Below are positions 7,938 to 16,708 of a DNA stretch of 64,000 bases, one piece after another. Position 1 is the first letter of the stretch, and every line of letters starts with the position of its first letter. Both the position numbers and the translations under genes were made by a program. Location of the stretch: positions 248,001-312,000 of the forward strand of contig NZ_JOIR01000011.1 of NCBI RefSeq assembly GCF_000720115.1, written 5' to 3'. Under the pieces are notes generated by a model. It saw only the letters and a list, made by a program, of their open reading frames with translations. It was not told the DNA's origin and made no database searches. The DNA is from Streptomyces sp. NRRL F-2580. GTDB taxonomy: Bacteria > Actinomycetota > Actinomycetes > Streptomycetales > Streptomycetaceae.

Positions 7938-9877
7938 ACGGGAAGAAAGTACAGGCGAACGCTGACGCAGCTGTCGCCATCGGCGGCGACGCCAACGCCC
8001 CGATCTTCACGAACCCAAAATTCTATGTCACTCAGTCGGAAAAATCTCTGCGCTCCGTCGAAACTTGGCCTCGCGTCAAGGACCTGACGGATCTTGAACT
8101 CGGTGTGCATCGGTCGCTGCCAGGCCCGAGCGGAGAGCAGGCGATCCCTTACGTGCTCCGGGATGCGGATCGTGAATTACGCGAAGCGGTCCGTAGTGGA
8201 ATGGCTGATGGTGGATTCCTGCTGCTCGTGGGGGACTCCACCGCAGGAAAGACACGTTCTGCCGTGCAAGCAATTCGAAGCTTGCTCCCCAGCAACAGGG
8301 TTCTAATTCCTGATCCTGAGGACGACCTTAGGGAACTCCCGGATCTAGTGTCAAATGTGGCGGATCCGGTGATCGTTTGGTTAGACGATCTAGAGAGGTA
8401 CCTTTCCGCTAACTCGGTGAGCGTCAGCCTATTGGCCGGACTGAAAGGGAGCAAGACTCTCTTGATGGCCACGATCCGGGACCATGTGTATGACATGTAC
8501 GAGGACGTGTCCCGCAGCTATTCACCCTTTGATTTTGGGCAGGCGGTAGATTACCTACATCTGCAATCAGGGGCGCGAGTTCTGAATGCTGCCCGACTAG
8601 TGAGGTTTGACCGAATCTGGAGCGCCGATGAACTGGCTCGTGCTGAATCAACGGGTGACGCTCTCCTAATTGCCGCAGCAGAAAGTAGCGGCCCTCACGG
8701 TGTGGCCGAGTATCTGGCTGCAGGGCCGAAGCTTCACCATGAATTGGTAAGGGCCAACCGTTCTTCCAGTAGTGGCGGGCACCCGAGAGGCGTTGCTCTC
8801 GTCACGGCTGCGATCGACCTGGTGCGCGCGGGAGTCCGCTGGCCTGTACCGGTTTCATTCCTCCAAGAGCTGCATCAGTATTATCTGACTGATCCAGCCC
8901 TTCGGCCGGAGCCGTGGGATTCAGCGTTGCAGTGGGTTACTGCTGTGCGCCTCGGTGTCACGTCCATGCTCCTTCCAGGCGCAATCGACGGAGCATGGTA
9001 TCCGTTCGAATATCTGGTGGATGTGGTGGAACGGGATGAAGATTCTCAATCCGTAACTGATCAGGCATGGAAAACAGCCCTAAGCATCACGGATACAAAT
9101 GAAACTCTGTTGCATATCCTGGTTGCGGCGACACATGTAGACAGGGCGGACGTTGTGCTGGCGGGAGCTAAGGAACTTGCCGCAAGTGATTTCCAGGGTG
9201 GCGCGTTGGTTTATGGGCTGGGGCTCAGATCATCAGGGAAATCTGACGAGGCAGAAGTATGGCTTCAACGCGCTGTTGACCGCGAAGGTGCTGAAGCAGC
9301 AGGAATTATCGGGGTTGCCCATCACGTGAAAGGCGAGCGCGACGCAGCTGAATTGTGGTGGGATAAAGCAGTCCAGCTTGAAGGTGCTTCCGCTTCGGCG
9401 AAGATCGGGATGTGGCTGCGGAAGTATGATGAACTTGATCTCGCTCGAAGTTGGTGGAAAAGGGCAATTGCGGCTGCGGGTGATAATCGACGAGTTCTCG
9501 CGTCGCAGATCGTGGTAGAGCTCTACGAGATCGATCCGACAGAGGCCCGTCTCTTCTGTGATCAGGCCCTCTCGGGGGACGATGCCTTGCTGTTGTGGGT
9601 TCTTGTTGGCTACAGCCTCTATGAGCGGGAAACGCGAGAAGAAGCCAGGTATTGGTGGCGGCGAGTCTTCGATCGTCGAGGGCCCGAATCGGCACTTGAC
9701 TTCGGTAAACTTTTGATGAGAGAAGATCGTGTCGACTTACAGGAGTTTGCCTATTGGGTCGACCTCGCGCTTTCTTCGGGGAAATTGCAGCCAGATTCTA
9801 TAATTACTCCGGGCTTTCTGACAGCTTTGAATCAAGTGATCGCCAGAATGAAAGAAGGGCGACCCGACAACAGGTGA
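7934..9877 (+). CDS. STAND-like P-loop ATPase with C-terminal helical (Sel1/TPR-like) repeats, candidate defence sensor
   Basis: A 647-residue protein. The N-terminal motif shared with the upstream protein covers about residues 6-28. The P-loop domain has Walker A GDSTAGKTRS (about 98-108) and Walker B VIVWLDDLE (about 146-154). From about 425 there are repeats of the form A-x-x-W-W-x-x-A-V/I, like Sel1/TPR units. This order resembles STAND/NLR sensors, where the repeats detect a trigger and the ATPase oligomerises. The gene is less GC-rich than its neighbours and has in-frame TTA codons at 8177, 8381 and 9737, rare in Streptomyces. Its position beside the integrase is typical for defence cargo. 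The function is not proven. Confidence 0.75.
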   Translation: MNGKKVQANADAAVAIGGDANAPIFTNPKFYVTQSEKSLRSVETWPRVKDLTDLELGVHRSLPGPSGEQAIPYVLRDADRELREAVRSGMADGGFLLLVGDSTAGKTRSAVQAIRSLLPSNRVLIPDPEDDLRELPDLVSNVADPVIVWLDDLERYLSANSVSVSLLAGLKGSKTLLMATIRDHVYDMYEDVSRSYSPFDFGQAVDYLHLQSGARVLNAARLVRFDRIWSADELARAESTGDALLIAAAESSGPHGVAEYLAAGPKLHHELVRANRSSSSGGHPRGVALVTAAIDLVRAGVRWPVPVSFLQELHQYYLTDPALRPEPWDSALQWVTAVRLGVTSMLLPGAIDGAWYPFEYLVDVVERDEDSQSVTDQAWKTALSITDTNETLLHILVAATHVDRADVVLAGAKELAASDFQGGALVYGLGLRSSGKSDEAEVWLQRAVDREGAEAAGIIGVAHHVKGERDAAELWWDKAVQLEGASASAKIGMWLRKYDELDLARSWWKRAIAAAGDNRRVLASQIVVELYEIDPTEARLFCDQALSGDDALLLWVLVGYSLYERETREEARYWWRRVFDRRGPESALDFGKLLMREDRVDLQEFAYWVDLALSSGKLQPDSIITPGFLTALNQVIARMKEGRPDNR

Positions 9878-9944
9878 TACGTACACCAGGGCGCGGTGCG
9901 GGGCGTTGAGTGTCATGTTCTCGCCATGTGGGCTCGCTTGGTCG

Positions 9945-10580
9945 TCACCAGAGGCTGAGCGGGCGGCCCGCTGAGATCGCCACGCGTATGCGCGTAGCGA
10001 TCTCCCCTTCGGGCTCCCCGCCTTCCTGGCCGGCGCGGATGGCAGCGCCGATCGCGCGGGAGCGCCCGGCCGGGCCGCGGAGGTCGGCCAAGGGGCTGCC
10101 TGGATCTCTGCGGCGGGCCAGCCATTCGGCCCGGTTCTCCGCCGCCGTGCCCAGCCGGAGGTGCGCCGGCTGCTGGCAGGAGTGGTTGTCGCAGGTGTGG
10201 CAGACGGTCGGGCTGTCGGTCCCCCAGCCGAGGCGAGGGATGACGCCGTGCGCGAGCTGGTACCCGTACAGGTGAGCCGGTACCGTGCCGCGGCGCGTCC
10301 TGCCCGGCCGCGAGGCGGCACGGAAACTGGCGTGGCCGGTGCTGGAGATTCCGCCGCAGAAGAACCAGCAGCCCTCGGTTGACGAGGTGCGGTAGACCTT
10401 GGCCCAGTAGCGGGCCTGAACGGACTCGTCGGCCAGCCAGATCGCCCACTCAACCGCTGGTATCCGCACAGGCGTTGGCTCACCGATGAGGGCGAGCTGT
10501 GTATCAACGGGAGCGGGCCCGGACCCATTCACCGCCGTGAGCGGGAAGAGTCCGGGCCCGAGGTCGTTCTCAGGCGCCAT
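9945..10580 (-). CDS. HNH-type endonuclease-like protein
   Basis: A 211-residue protein. The segment VCHTCDNHSCQQPAHLRLGT followed by AAENRAEW is the zinc-knuckle/HNH core of phage and homing HNH proteins, where two Cys pairs and the His-Asn hold the metal. Upstream lies a WAKV(Y)-(x)-GCW-type stretch also common in these proteins. The 5' end overlaps the stop of the following minus-strand gene by 11 nt, so they are probably cotranscribed. Target and role are unknown. Confidence 0.75.
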   Translation of the reverse strand: MAPENDLGPGLFPLTAVNGSGPAPVDTQLALIGEPTPVRIPAVEWAIWLADESVQARYWAKVYRTSSTEGCWFFCGGISSTGHASFRAASRPGRTRRGTVPAHLYGYQLAHGVIPRLGWGTDSPTVCHTCDNHSCQQPAHLRLGTAAENRAEWLARRRDPGSPLADLRGPAGRSRAIGAAIRAGQEGGEPEGEIATRIRVAISAGRPLSLW

Positions 10581-11019
10581 CAGCCCGACTGCCGTCCGGG
10601 GCGAGGATCGGAGCTGTGGTGTCCAGAGCCGGAGGAGACGGGTCCGACGCTTCCGCCCGAGACTTACGGGGTCGGCTGGTGCGTGGGCGTTCAGCGCGGG
10701 CCCGCAGCATCTCGATGATCTCCTTCGCGCGGGCGGCGGTAACAGGCTTCGCCTCGCGTTCCAGTTCCTCCGCCGGCACCCCCAGCAGTTTCGCGACCAG
10801 CTCTGTGTCGTTGTCGAACAAGCGCAGAGCTACGGCAGCGGCTTCTCGTGCCGCTATGTCGGCCTCGTCCTTCGCCCGCGCCGCCTTCGTCGCGGTCTCG
10901 CGCGTTGTCAACACGTTCGCCGCGGCCATCTCCCGTGTCTTCGCCTGGTTTGCTTCGACAGCGCGAACCCGCCGCCGCAGCTCTGCCGCGCTCACCGATG
11001 CTGCCGGTGTCGTGCTCAC
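10570..11019 (-). CDS. Conserved hypothetical helical protein
   Basis: Not a family I can name. From the GTG at 11019 (GGGGG a few nt upstream) it is 149 residues, almost wholly alpha-helical and Ala/Arg/Glu-rich. The middle segment (LVAKLLGVPAEELEREAKPV, then TAARAKEIIEML) could be a small helix-turn-helix. The C-terminus is disordered and Pro/Ser-rich. It lies upstream of and overlaps the HNH gene. A longer frame reaching back through the 285-bp repeat is judged spurious. Confidence 0.6.
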   Translation of the reverse strand: MSTTPAASVSAAELRRRVRAVEANQAKTREMAAANVLTTRETATKAARAKDEADIAAREAAAVALRLFDNDTELVAKLLGVPAEELEREAKPVTAARAKEIIEMLRARAERPRTSRPRKSRAEASDPSPPALDTTAPILAPDGSRADGA

Positions 11020-11125
11020 CCGTACCCCCTGTTCTGTGCGAAATCGCTGCTCATCGCGCGCACCGTAGGCACAGGTCCGCGGACATCTCGAACCACACAG
11101 CAGCGGTCGGCACAGACGCCCAGTC

Positions 11126-11410
11126 GGTGCCGGCCGGAAGGACTTCTTGCCTCCGGCGGGTCCTCTCTCGGAGGGGGTGGGGGCTTGTTGGTTGGGTGCC
11201 GCGCCGTCGTGGTTGCGGTAGAGGGCGGGGTTCCCTCCTCGGCCGGACACCCCAAGGGGCGTACCAGGAACCCGGGCACGGAGTCCAGGCCGAGCCGCTA
11301 CGCGGTCGCTACGCGAGCCAGGACACCGCGCCCGGAACCCTGGTACGGCGGAGCTGTCCGACCGAGGAGGGAACCCCGCCCAGGCCCGTTGTGGCCGGGC
11401 CCGGCCGAGC
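11126..11410. repeat. 285-bp fold-back repeat, copy A
   Basis: Nearly identical (about 9 differences in 285) to 17822-18106. It contains two long imperfect inverted arms (11223-11277 and 11330-11381) around a loop of about 52 nt holding the tandem GCTACGCG-GTC-GCTACGCG, plus small hairpins in its left third. No obvious ORF of its own and no clear terminal repeats or target duplication. Its right edge runs straight into the interior of a DUF2786 gene, so it looks like a mobile non-autonomous element or structured RNA element. Confidence 0.85.
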
Positions 11411-11450
11411 GGAGCCGGAAGCGGAGCTGGCCCGGAAGCGGGCCTTCGAG

Positions 11451-12074
11451 ATGATGGCGAAGTACGGCGTTGAGCAGGCGATGCTGAACGACGCGAACCC
11501 GGCCGGTGACGCCCCGGCTGACCGTCAGATCGTCCTGGACAACCCCTGGGCCATGGAGCGGGTGCGACTGATCAACCGCATAGCCCTTGCTCTCGGTTGC
11601 CAGCTCATCCACCTTGGGCGCGACGGCGACGGCCCGGCCCGCCGGGTGCACATCTTCGGCTACGCCAGCGATCTTGAGCGCGTCGAACTGCTCTACACCT
11701 CTCTCCTGCTCCAGATGAACGGCGGACTCAACGCCCAGACCGTACCCATGCGCAGCGGCGTGCGTGCCTGGCGTCGATCCTGGCTCCTCGGCTTCATCAG
11801 CCGCGTTGGCGACCGGATCGAAGAGGCCGAGCGTGGCGCACGCGAGCAGGCCAGGGGCGAGACCACGGCCACGGGCCGCAGTGCCGCCCTTGTGCTGGCG
11901 GACCGCAAGTCCGTTGTCGAGCGTAGCTATCGGCAGGCGTACCCGCGTGCCCGTAGCGGCGGCCGGACGACCATGACCGGCAACGGGTACGGGGCAGGTT
12001 GGGCCGCTGGGAGCCGCGCCGACATCGGCGGTAAGCGGATCGGCCGCACAACGGCCGGGTCCATAGCCGCGTAG
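11451..12074 (+). CDS. DUF2786-family protein, 5' end replaced by repeat copy A
   Basis: The frame encodes the characteristic DUF2786 pattern: MMAKYGVEQAML, then a mixed region with IFGYASDLERVELLYTSLL, an Arg/Trp-rich stretch (RAWRRSWLLGFISRVGDRI) and an ALVLADRKSVV tail. The first helix of DUF2786 (usually KIRKLLAKAE-like) is missing. The in-frame sequence upstream comes from the 285-bp repeat. 11451 is only the first ATG of the remaining frame and has no good ribosome site, so the gene is probably truncated. DUF2786 proteins are common on actinobacterial plasmids; the function is unknown. Confidence 0.7.
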   Translation: MMAKYGVEQAMLNDANPAGDAPADRQIVLDNPWAMERVRLINRIALALGCQLIHLGRDGDGPARRVHIFGYASDLERVELLYTSLLLQMNGGLNAQTVPMRSGVRAWRRSWLLGFISRVGDRIEEAERGAREQARGETTATGRSAALVLADRKSVVERSYRQAYPRARSGGRTTMTGNGYGAGWAAGSRADIGGKRIGRTTAGSIAA

Positions 12075-12083
12075 CCACATCTT

Positions 12084-12115
12084 GGCCGGGGGCGGCTGTC
12101 CCGCCGCCCCCGGCC
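12084..12115 (+). terminator. GC hairpin terminator after the DUF2786 gene
   Basis: A perfect 12-bp stem (GGCCGGGGGCGG with CCGCCCCCGGCC) and 8-nt loop, 9 nt after the stop codon. No T-run, as is usual for Streptomyces terminators. The same arm core (CCGGGGGCGG) recurs in the hairpins at 14506 and 22752. Confidence 0.65.
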
Positions 12116-12148
12116 GCCCCGCCCGCGACCTACCCCAGGAGCATGATC

Positions 12149-12613
12149 GTGCCGTCTCGCAAGCCGCCCGCCACTCCCGCCCGCATCCTCACTGCCGCCG
12201 CCGACCACATCGAACGCGTCGGCCTGTACCAGGGTGACCACCTCTGGCAGCCCGGCCGGATGGGCGACACCGCTCCGTGCACCGTGCTGCACGCATGGGG
12301 GCGCGGCGTGCGCGCCGCCCGGCCCCGCTGGTCCGTACGCGGCGAACCGTGGGACATTTTCCACCGAGCCCTTACCGACTCCCTTGTGGTGCTCACCAAC
12401 CACGTCAACGGCCGCCCCGTGTCCGGCGTCCGGTGGCGGAAGCTGCGGCTTACCGAAGACGCCTACCGCCGCACGATGTTGTGGTGCTGGGGAGACGGGC
12501 CTGAGCGGACCACCGCCGAGGCCGCCGCGATGATCCGCGCCGCCGCAGCCCTCTACCCGAGTGGCGCCGATCACATCACTCCCGGTTGCCCCAGCCTTCA
12601 GAATATGGTTTAA
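12149..12613 (+). CDS. DUF6197-like hypothetical protein (paralogue of 22803-23252)
   Basis: 154 residues. The N-terminal segment (ILTAAADHIERVGLYQGDHLW) matches the later gene at 22803 (ILEWAAHHIEHVGIHQGPRL) and resembles DUF6197 proteins. I prefer the GTG at 12149, 7 nt after GGAG; the ATG at 12143 is only 1 nt from it. The stop codon lies inside the next promoter's -10 region (ATGGTTTAA), so the coding end and the promoter are interlocked. No catalytic motif is visible. Confidence 0.65.
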   Translation: MPSRKPPATPARILTAAADHIERVGLYQGDHLWQPGRMGDTAPCTVLHAWGRGVRAARPRWSVRGEPWDIFHRALTDSLVVLTNHVNGRPVSGVRWRKLRLTEDAYRRTMLWCWGDGPERTTAEAAAMIRAAAALYPSGADHITPGCPSLQNMV

Positions 12614-12695
12614 TTAATGGTGTCGGAAGGGGGAGGGCAACACCCCCGACCGACACCCCCACCGGGCCGAACGGCCACGACGGAACTCTCACCAG
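12586..12695 (+). promoter_or_regulatory. Element leader 1: promoter, AGGGCAACA hairpin, TCTCACCAG box
   Basis: Promoter TTGCCC (12586) - 17 nt - TTTAAT (12609). The transcript should begin near 12620, at a hairpin: GTGTCGG (12620-12626) with CCGACAC (12650-12656), and GGGGG with CCCCC closing the loop AGGGCAACA (12634-12642). TCTCACCAG is at 12687-12695, 14 nt before the ParB-like ATG. See the regulon findings. Confidence 0.8.
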
Positions 12696-12709
12696 GAAGA
12701 GAAGGAACG

Positions 12710-14488
12710 ATGACCAACATCAAGACCCAGGCCGGCGTCCAGGCTGCCCCTGCCCCGTGGCCGACCCTCACCGTCGCCGAACTCGCCGCGCACCCCGGCA
12801 ACCTCCGCGCCATCGAGACCCCGGCCGATCTGCTGGCGGACGTGAAGGAGAACGGGGTCAAGGAGCCGCTGTACGTCGTACGGACCCACGGCGACGTGCC
12901 GCAGGTCATCGACGGGTTCCAGCGTCTCGCCGCCGCCGTCGCCACAGAGCTGGAGACCGTCCCGGCCACGTCCCGCCCGGTCATCCGGCTCGACGCGCTC
13001 ACCCCGCACCCGAAGAACGCCCGCGAAGACCTCGACATCAGCGGCGCGTTCGTGGACTCCCTCCGTACCGAGGGGTGCCGCATCCCCGTCAAGATCCAGC
13101 GAGTTGACGGCGGAGTCCTCCAGGTCAACGACGGAAACCGTCGCTTCTACGGATCAAAGGACGCGGGTCTTACTCACCTGCCGTACGAGTGGGACGACGA
13201 CGACCGCGACGCGGCCGGGCAGTTCCTCGACATGATCACGACCGCCCAGCACCGCAAGAGCCTGACGCCGTCCGAGATGAACCAGGCGATGTTCAGCGCC
13301 GCCGAGGCAGGCGCACAGGTCGGCCGTATCGCCCGAGCCGCAGGCGTGCGGCAGAAGGACGTGAAGACAGTCGTCAAGGTCCGGTCCGACGAGAAGTTGA
13401 GCGCCGCCCTCACGGGCGCGAGCAGCTACGCGTGGACGTTCGAGCACATGGCCGCCCTCACCGAGTTTGCCGACGATGCCGAAGCGCTCGCCGCGATCAC
13501 CGAGGCCGCCGCCGAGGTCGACGCGGACGCCGGAGACGTCGACTGGGCCATTGCCGTGGAGCGGACCAAGCGCGACAAGCGGACCAAGGCTGAAGCGCAC
13601 CGCGCGGAGCTGGAGACGGCCGGACAGAAGATCAGGGACGCCGACGAACTGTCCGAGCGCGCCATGCCCGTGTGGCGACTGCGCGGCACCAGCACCGAGG
13701 AGCACGCCGAGTGCAAGGGGCTGGTGTGGGTGTTCGACGAGCGGCGGGGCGACCGGTACGAGCCCTACTGCTCCGCCCCCGGCCTGTACGGCCACACGGT
13801 GCCCGAGAGTGCCAGCGGCAGCAGTAACGGCGGCACGAAGACCACCGCCGAGAAGGAGGCCGAGCGCGCCGCCCGCGCCGCCGTCAAGAAGGGGAACATC
13901 GACTGGGACGCCGCCGAATCGGTCCGCAGGAAGTGGATCACCGATCTCATCAAGCGCCGCACTCTCGCGAAGAACATCACCAATGCCCTGATCGGCCACG
14001 TCAACGAGGCTCTTATCAGCGGCACGTGGGGAGTCTCCGACGACCTGAACAAGGAAGGCACCACCGGCATCCTGGCCGCCTTCCTGGGGCTGAACACCCA
14101 GCAGGCCAAGGACCGGAGCAGCTTTGCCGAGCACATCGCCAAGGACCCCCGCCGGGCCCCGCAGCTCCAGTTCGCGGCCATAGCCGCCGTCCGCGAGAAG
14201 TGCGCGAACCGGTCGGCATGGCGGACCGACGACCAGCACGCCCCGTGGACGCGGAAGCCGACCGGCCAGTGGTTCCGGGTGCTGGAGTCCCTGGGGTACC
14301 CGCTCACGCCCATTGAGCAGTCCGTCGTGGATGGGGAGCCGTACGACCCGGCGAAGAAGAAGCCTCGCGCCGCGATCACGTCCGGCAGTGAGCCGGAGAC
14401 CGAGCAGGAGACCGGCACTGACGAGGAGTCGAGCGAGCCGGAGGCCGAGGCCGACGAACCGTCAAGCGACGACGAATCCGCCGCCTAA
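12710..14488 (+). CDS. ParB-like nuclease/partition-domain protein
   Basis: 592 residues from the ATG at 12710 (AAGGA 4-5 nt upstream). Two ParB-type N-terminal segments occur in tandem: VKENGVKEPLYVVRTHGDV with VIDGFQRLAAAV, then ALTPHPKNAREDL with VNDGNRRFYGSKDAG. A helical region resembling the ParB helix-turn-helix follows (MITTAQHRKSLTPSEMNQAM, ARAAGVRQKDVKTVV). The tail is acidic and disordered. It is longer than chromosomal ParB (about 300-370) and has no ParA beside it, so it is more likely a plasmid ParB-like regulator or nuclease than a segregation pair. Confidence 0.8.
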   Translation: MTNIKTQAGVQAAPAPWPTLTVAELAAHPGNLRAIETPADLLADVKENGVKEPLYVVRTHGDVPQVIDGFQRLAAAVATELETVPATSRPVIRLDALTPHPKNAREDLDISGAFVDSLRTEGCRIPVKIQRVDGGVLQVNDGNRRFYGSKDAGLTHLPYEWDDDDRDAAGQFLDMITTAQHRKSLTPSEMNQAMFSAAEAGAQVGRIARAAGVRQKDVKTVVKVRSDEKLSAALTGASSYAWTFEHMAALTEFADDAEALAAITEAAAEVDADAGDVDWAIAVERTKRDKRTKAEAHRAELETAGQKIRDADELSERAMPVWRLRGTSTEEHAECKGLVWVFDERRGDRYEPYCSAPGLYGHTVPESASGSSNGGTKTTAEKEAERAARAAVKKGNIDWDAAESVRRKWITDLIKRRTLAKNITNALIGHVNEALISGTWGVSDDLNKEGTTGILAAFLGLNTQQAKDRSSFAEHIAKDPRRAPQLQFAAIAAVREKCANRSAWRTDDQHAPWTRKPTGQWFRVLESLGYPLTPIEQSVVDGEPYDPAKKKPRAAITSGSEPETEQETGTDEESSEPEAEADEPSSDDESAA

Positions 14489-14505
14489 CCCCTCAGTCGC
14501 CCGAT

Positions 14506-14535
14506 GCCGGGGGCGGGAAAATCCCCGCCCCCGGC
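14506..14535 (+). terminator. GC hairpin terminator after the ParB-like gene
   Basis: A 12-bp stem GCCGGGGGCGGG / CCCGCCCCCGGC with loop AAAATC, 17 nt after the stop. Confidence 0.65.
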
Positions 14536-14553
14536 CACCCCAGGAGCCCCGCA

Positions 14554-14976
14554 GTGACCCGTACAGCTCTGTTCGAGACCCACGCCGACGACCACGGTTG
14601 CGGATGCGTCCCCGCCCCCGCCGAGCCCGACCCCAGCACCACCGCCGACATCATGCAGGCCCGCGCCATCGCGTCCGGACTTGCGGAGTTCGGCATCGGG
14701 CCCGCCCGCTGGTCCGCCGCCTACGACCACCAGGCCGCCGCCGTCGTCCTGCGCGTGGACACCCCGCGCGGACTGTACGCACTCGCCATCCCCGCCACCG
14801 GCCAGCCGTTCCCCGTCCGCCACCGGGGCGAGCGCATCGGAGCCCTGGACTGCCGCCGCACCTACGGCACCGCCGACAGCTACACCGCCGCCCTGTTCGC
14901 CGCGTTCCTGCGCGACCGCGCCGCACTCGACATCCCCGGCCGGGATACTTGCCCCACATCCAAAAACATGGTTTAA
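14554..14976 (+). CDS. Hypothetical protein
   Basis: 140 residues from a GTG preceded by AGGAG. I do not recognise the family. A short N-terminal Cys/His stretch (HADDHGCGCVPAP) is followed by a compact alpha/beta region. Like the gene ending at 12613, it ends in Asn-Met-Val with its TAA inside the TTTAAT of the following promoter. Confidence 0.6.
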   Translation: MTRTALFETHADDHGCGCVPAPAEPDPSTTADIMQARAIASGLAEFGIGPARWSAAYDHQAAAVVLRVDTPRGLYALAIPATGQPFPVRHRGERIGALDCRRTYGTADSYTAALFAAFLRDRAALDIPGRDTCPTSKNMV

Positions 14977-15098
14977 TTAGTGGTGTCGGAGGGGGAGGGC
15001 AACACCTCCTCCGACTCACGGGCCGCCAGCCGGCCCCGACCCCGGCCGTACGCGGAGGGCAACCCGCCCGGCCGGGCCCTCGAATCCTCTCTCACCAG
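14949..15098 (+). promoter_or_regulatory. Element leader 2: promoter, two GGGCAAC hairpins, TCTCACCAG box
   Basis: TTGCCC (14949) - 17 nt - TTTAAT (14972). The first hairpin has stem TCGGAGGGGG (14986-14995) / CCTCCTCCGA (15005-15014) and loop AGGGCAACA; its stem bases differ from leaders 1 and 4 yet still pair. A second hairpin near 15052-15067 (GCGG / CCGC, with outer CGGCC/GGCCG) again presents AGGGCAAC. TCTCACCAG at 15090-15098 is 14 nt before the next ATG. Confidence 0.8.
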
Positions 15099-15112
15099 CA
15101 GGAGCACCCACG

Positions 15113-16330
15113 ATGACCAGCGCAGCCATGCGATTTTCCATCCCCGCCACGGCCCAGTCCCGCGTCCGTCAGCTTGTCGAGGCCACCAACGCGCGCGCCG
15201 CCGTCCACCAGCTCACCGCGTACACGCTCGACATCTCCGCGTCCTTCCTGGCTGACTACCACGACATTGACGGGCGCCTGATCGGCAAGCGCCCCACCGT
15301 CACCGTGACGATCTCCGGTGACATTCCCCGTCACCACGGCTGGACCGTCCTTGCCCGCCTGGACCACGACGAGGAGGGCGAGACGATCACCAGCCTGTTC
15401 CCCGGTCTGCCCGAGCAGGACGCCGAGGCCGTGCGCGGACACCACGCCATCGCGAACGTCTGCCACGGCTGCAACATCGCCCGACACCGCACCGCCACTT
15501 ATCTCGCCCGCCACGAGAACGGCGAGATGAAGCAGTTGGGCACGACGTGCGTCGAGCCGTACACCGGTCTCCCGATCAAGGGTCTTGAGGCCCTGTGGAG
15601 GTTCGGCACGCTGAAGGATTCCGACTGGGACGGCGGCGAGGGGGGCATTCCGGCCGATCTCCGTGTGCCGGTGGCTGAGGTCCTGCGCGTGGCCGCCGCG
15701 ATCGTGCAGCAGGACGGCCGTTTCTACGGCCGGTCCGAGCAGTGGAAGAACACCGTGCCGACCGCCGATTCGGTCGAAGCGTACTTCTTCGACCGTAAGG
15801 CCCCGATGGAGTGGCGGGCCGCCGTCGACGCCGAGCCCGACGCCCCGAGCACCGCCGCCGCCGTCCGGGCATGGGCCATCCAGGGGTACGGCAGCCTGTC
15901 CGACTATCGCCACAAGGTGGGTCAGCTGGCCAAGGGGGAGACCGTCGACCCGCGCCACCTGCCGACTCTGGTGTCCGCCATCGCGGGATGGCACCGCGAC
16001 CAGGAGAAGGAGGCCACCGAGCGGGCCGCCCAGAACAGCAAGCCGCAGGGCACCGTGGGCGAGCGCATCACCACGAACGTCACCGTCACGACCGTGATCG
16101 AGCTGGAGGGCCGGACGTACGGCTACCAGACCCAGCGCCGCCGACTGGTGAAGTTCCAGGACCCGCAGGGCAACGTGTTCGTCTGGTTCAGCAGCGCCGG
16201 GACCGTCCCCGACCAGGGCGACGAGGTCGAGCTGACCGGCACGGTCAAGGACCACAGCATCTACGGCGAGACCGCGCAGACCGTACTCACCCGGTGCCGC
16301 GTCGCGGAGCGCGAACCGGTCGCCGCGTAG
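15113..16330 (+). CDS. Hypothetical protein with Cys zinc-knuckle, plasmid-type
   Basis: 405 residues. About residues 110-145 carry VCHGCNIARHRTATYLARH and then QLGTTCVEPYTGL, a likely Cys-based zinc site. The C-terminal 90 residues are beta-rich (TVTTVIELEGRTYGYQTQ, ending in a Val/Thr repeat about VELTGTVKDHS) and look like an OB-type fold. The start has CAGGAG 8 nt upstream. A nucleic-acid-binding role is plausible. I cannot name the family. Confidence 0.6.
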   Translation: MTSAAMRFSIPATAQSRVRQLVEATNARAAVHQLTAYTLDISASFLADYHDIDGRLIGKRPTVTVTISGDIPRHHGWTVLARLDHDEEGETITSLFPGLPEQDAEAVRGHHAIANVCHGCNIARHRTATYLARHENGEMKQLGTTCVEPYTGLPIKGLEALWRFGTLKDSDWDGGEGGIPADLRVPVAEVLRVAAAIVQQDGRFYGRSEQWKNTVPTADSVEAYFFDRKAPMEWRAAVDAEPDAPSTAAAVRAWAIQGYGSLSDYRHKVGQLAKGETVDPRHLPTLVSAIAGWHRDQEKEATERAAQNSKPQGTVGERITTNVTVTTVIELEGRTYGYQTQRRRLVKFQDPQGNVFVWFSSAGTVPDQGDEVELTGTVKDHSIYGETAQTVLTRCRVAEREPVAA

Positions 16331-16335
16331 GAGGC

Positions 16336-16366
16336 CCGGCCGGGCGGTGGGCCGCCGCCCGGCCGG
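16336..16366 (+). terminator. GC hairpin terminator
   Basis: A perfect 12-bp stem CCGGCCGGGCGG / CCGCCCGGCCGG with loop TGGGCCG, 5 nt after the stop codon of the preceding gene. Confidence 0.65.
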
Positions 16367-16708
16367 ACCCCGGCCGCCGGGCCGTGGGGTGGTCGGCATC
16401 GAGCCGCCCACCCCACGCTCCGCCCACCGCCGACCGAGCTCGACCGCGTCGGCGGCCGGCCCCGCACACCAGCCCCCGTACAAAGGGCGCCCCTTCGGGA
16501 CGGCTCAGCCTGGCCCGGCTCGCAGCCGGCCGGAACGTCCGGGCCGCGGGCGGCCCTCCCGCCCCGTCCGGACGCCGGGCCGAAGGGCATGCCCTGGGGG
16601 CACGACAGCGCTGTCCATCGCGCTCCGCGCGACCCCGGGCGGGGAGCCGCCGGCCGGGGCACGGCACGCCCCCGACTGCACCACCGAGATACCCACGAGG
16701 GACACCCC
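16367..16708. other. Intergenic leader region, no gene seen
   Basis: About 340 nt of GC-rich DNA before the winged-helix gene. No TTTAAT promoter, GGGCAAC hairpin or TCTCACCAG box is seen here, unlike other leaders in the block. A 20-nt GC-rich string (GGGCGGGGAGCCGCCGGCCG) near 16640 recurs inside the gene at 22803; probably chance. Confidence 0.4.
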
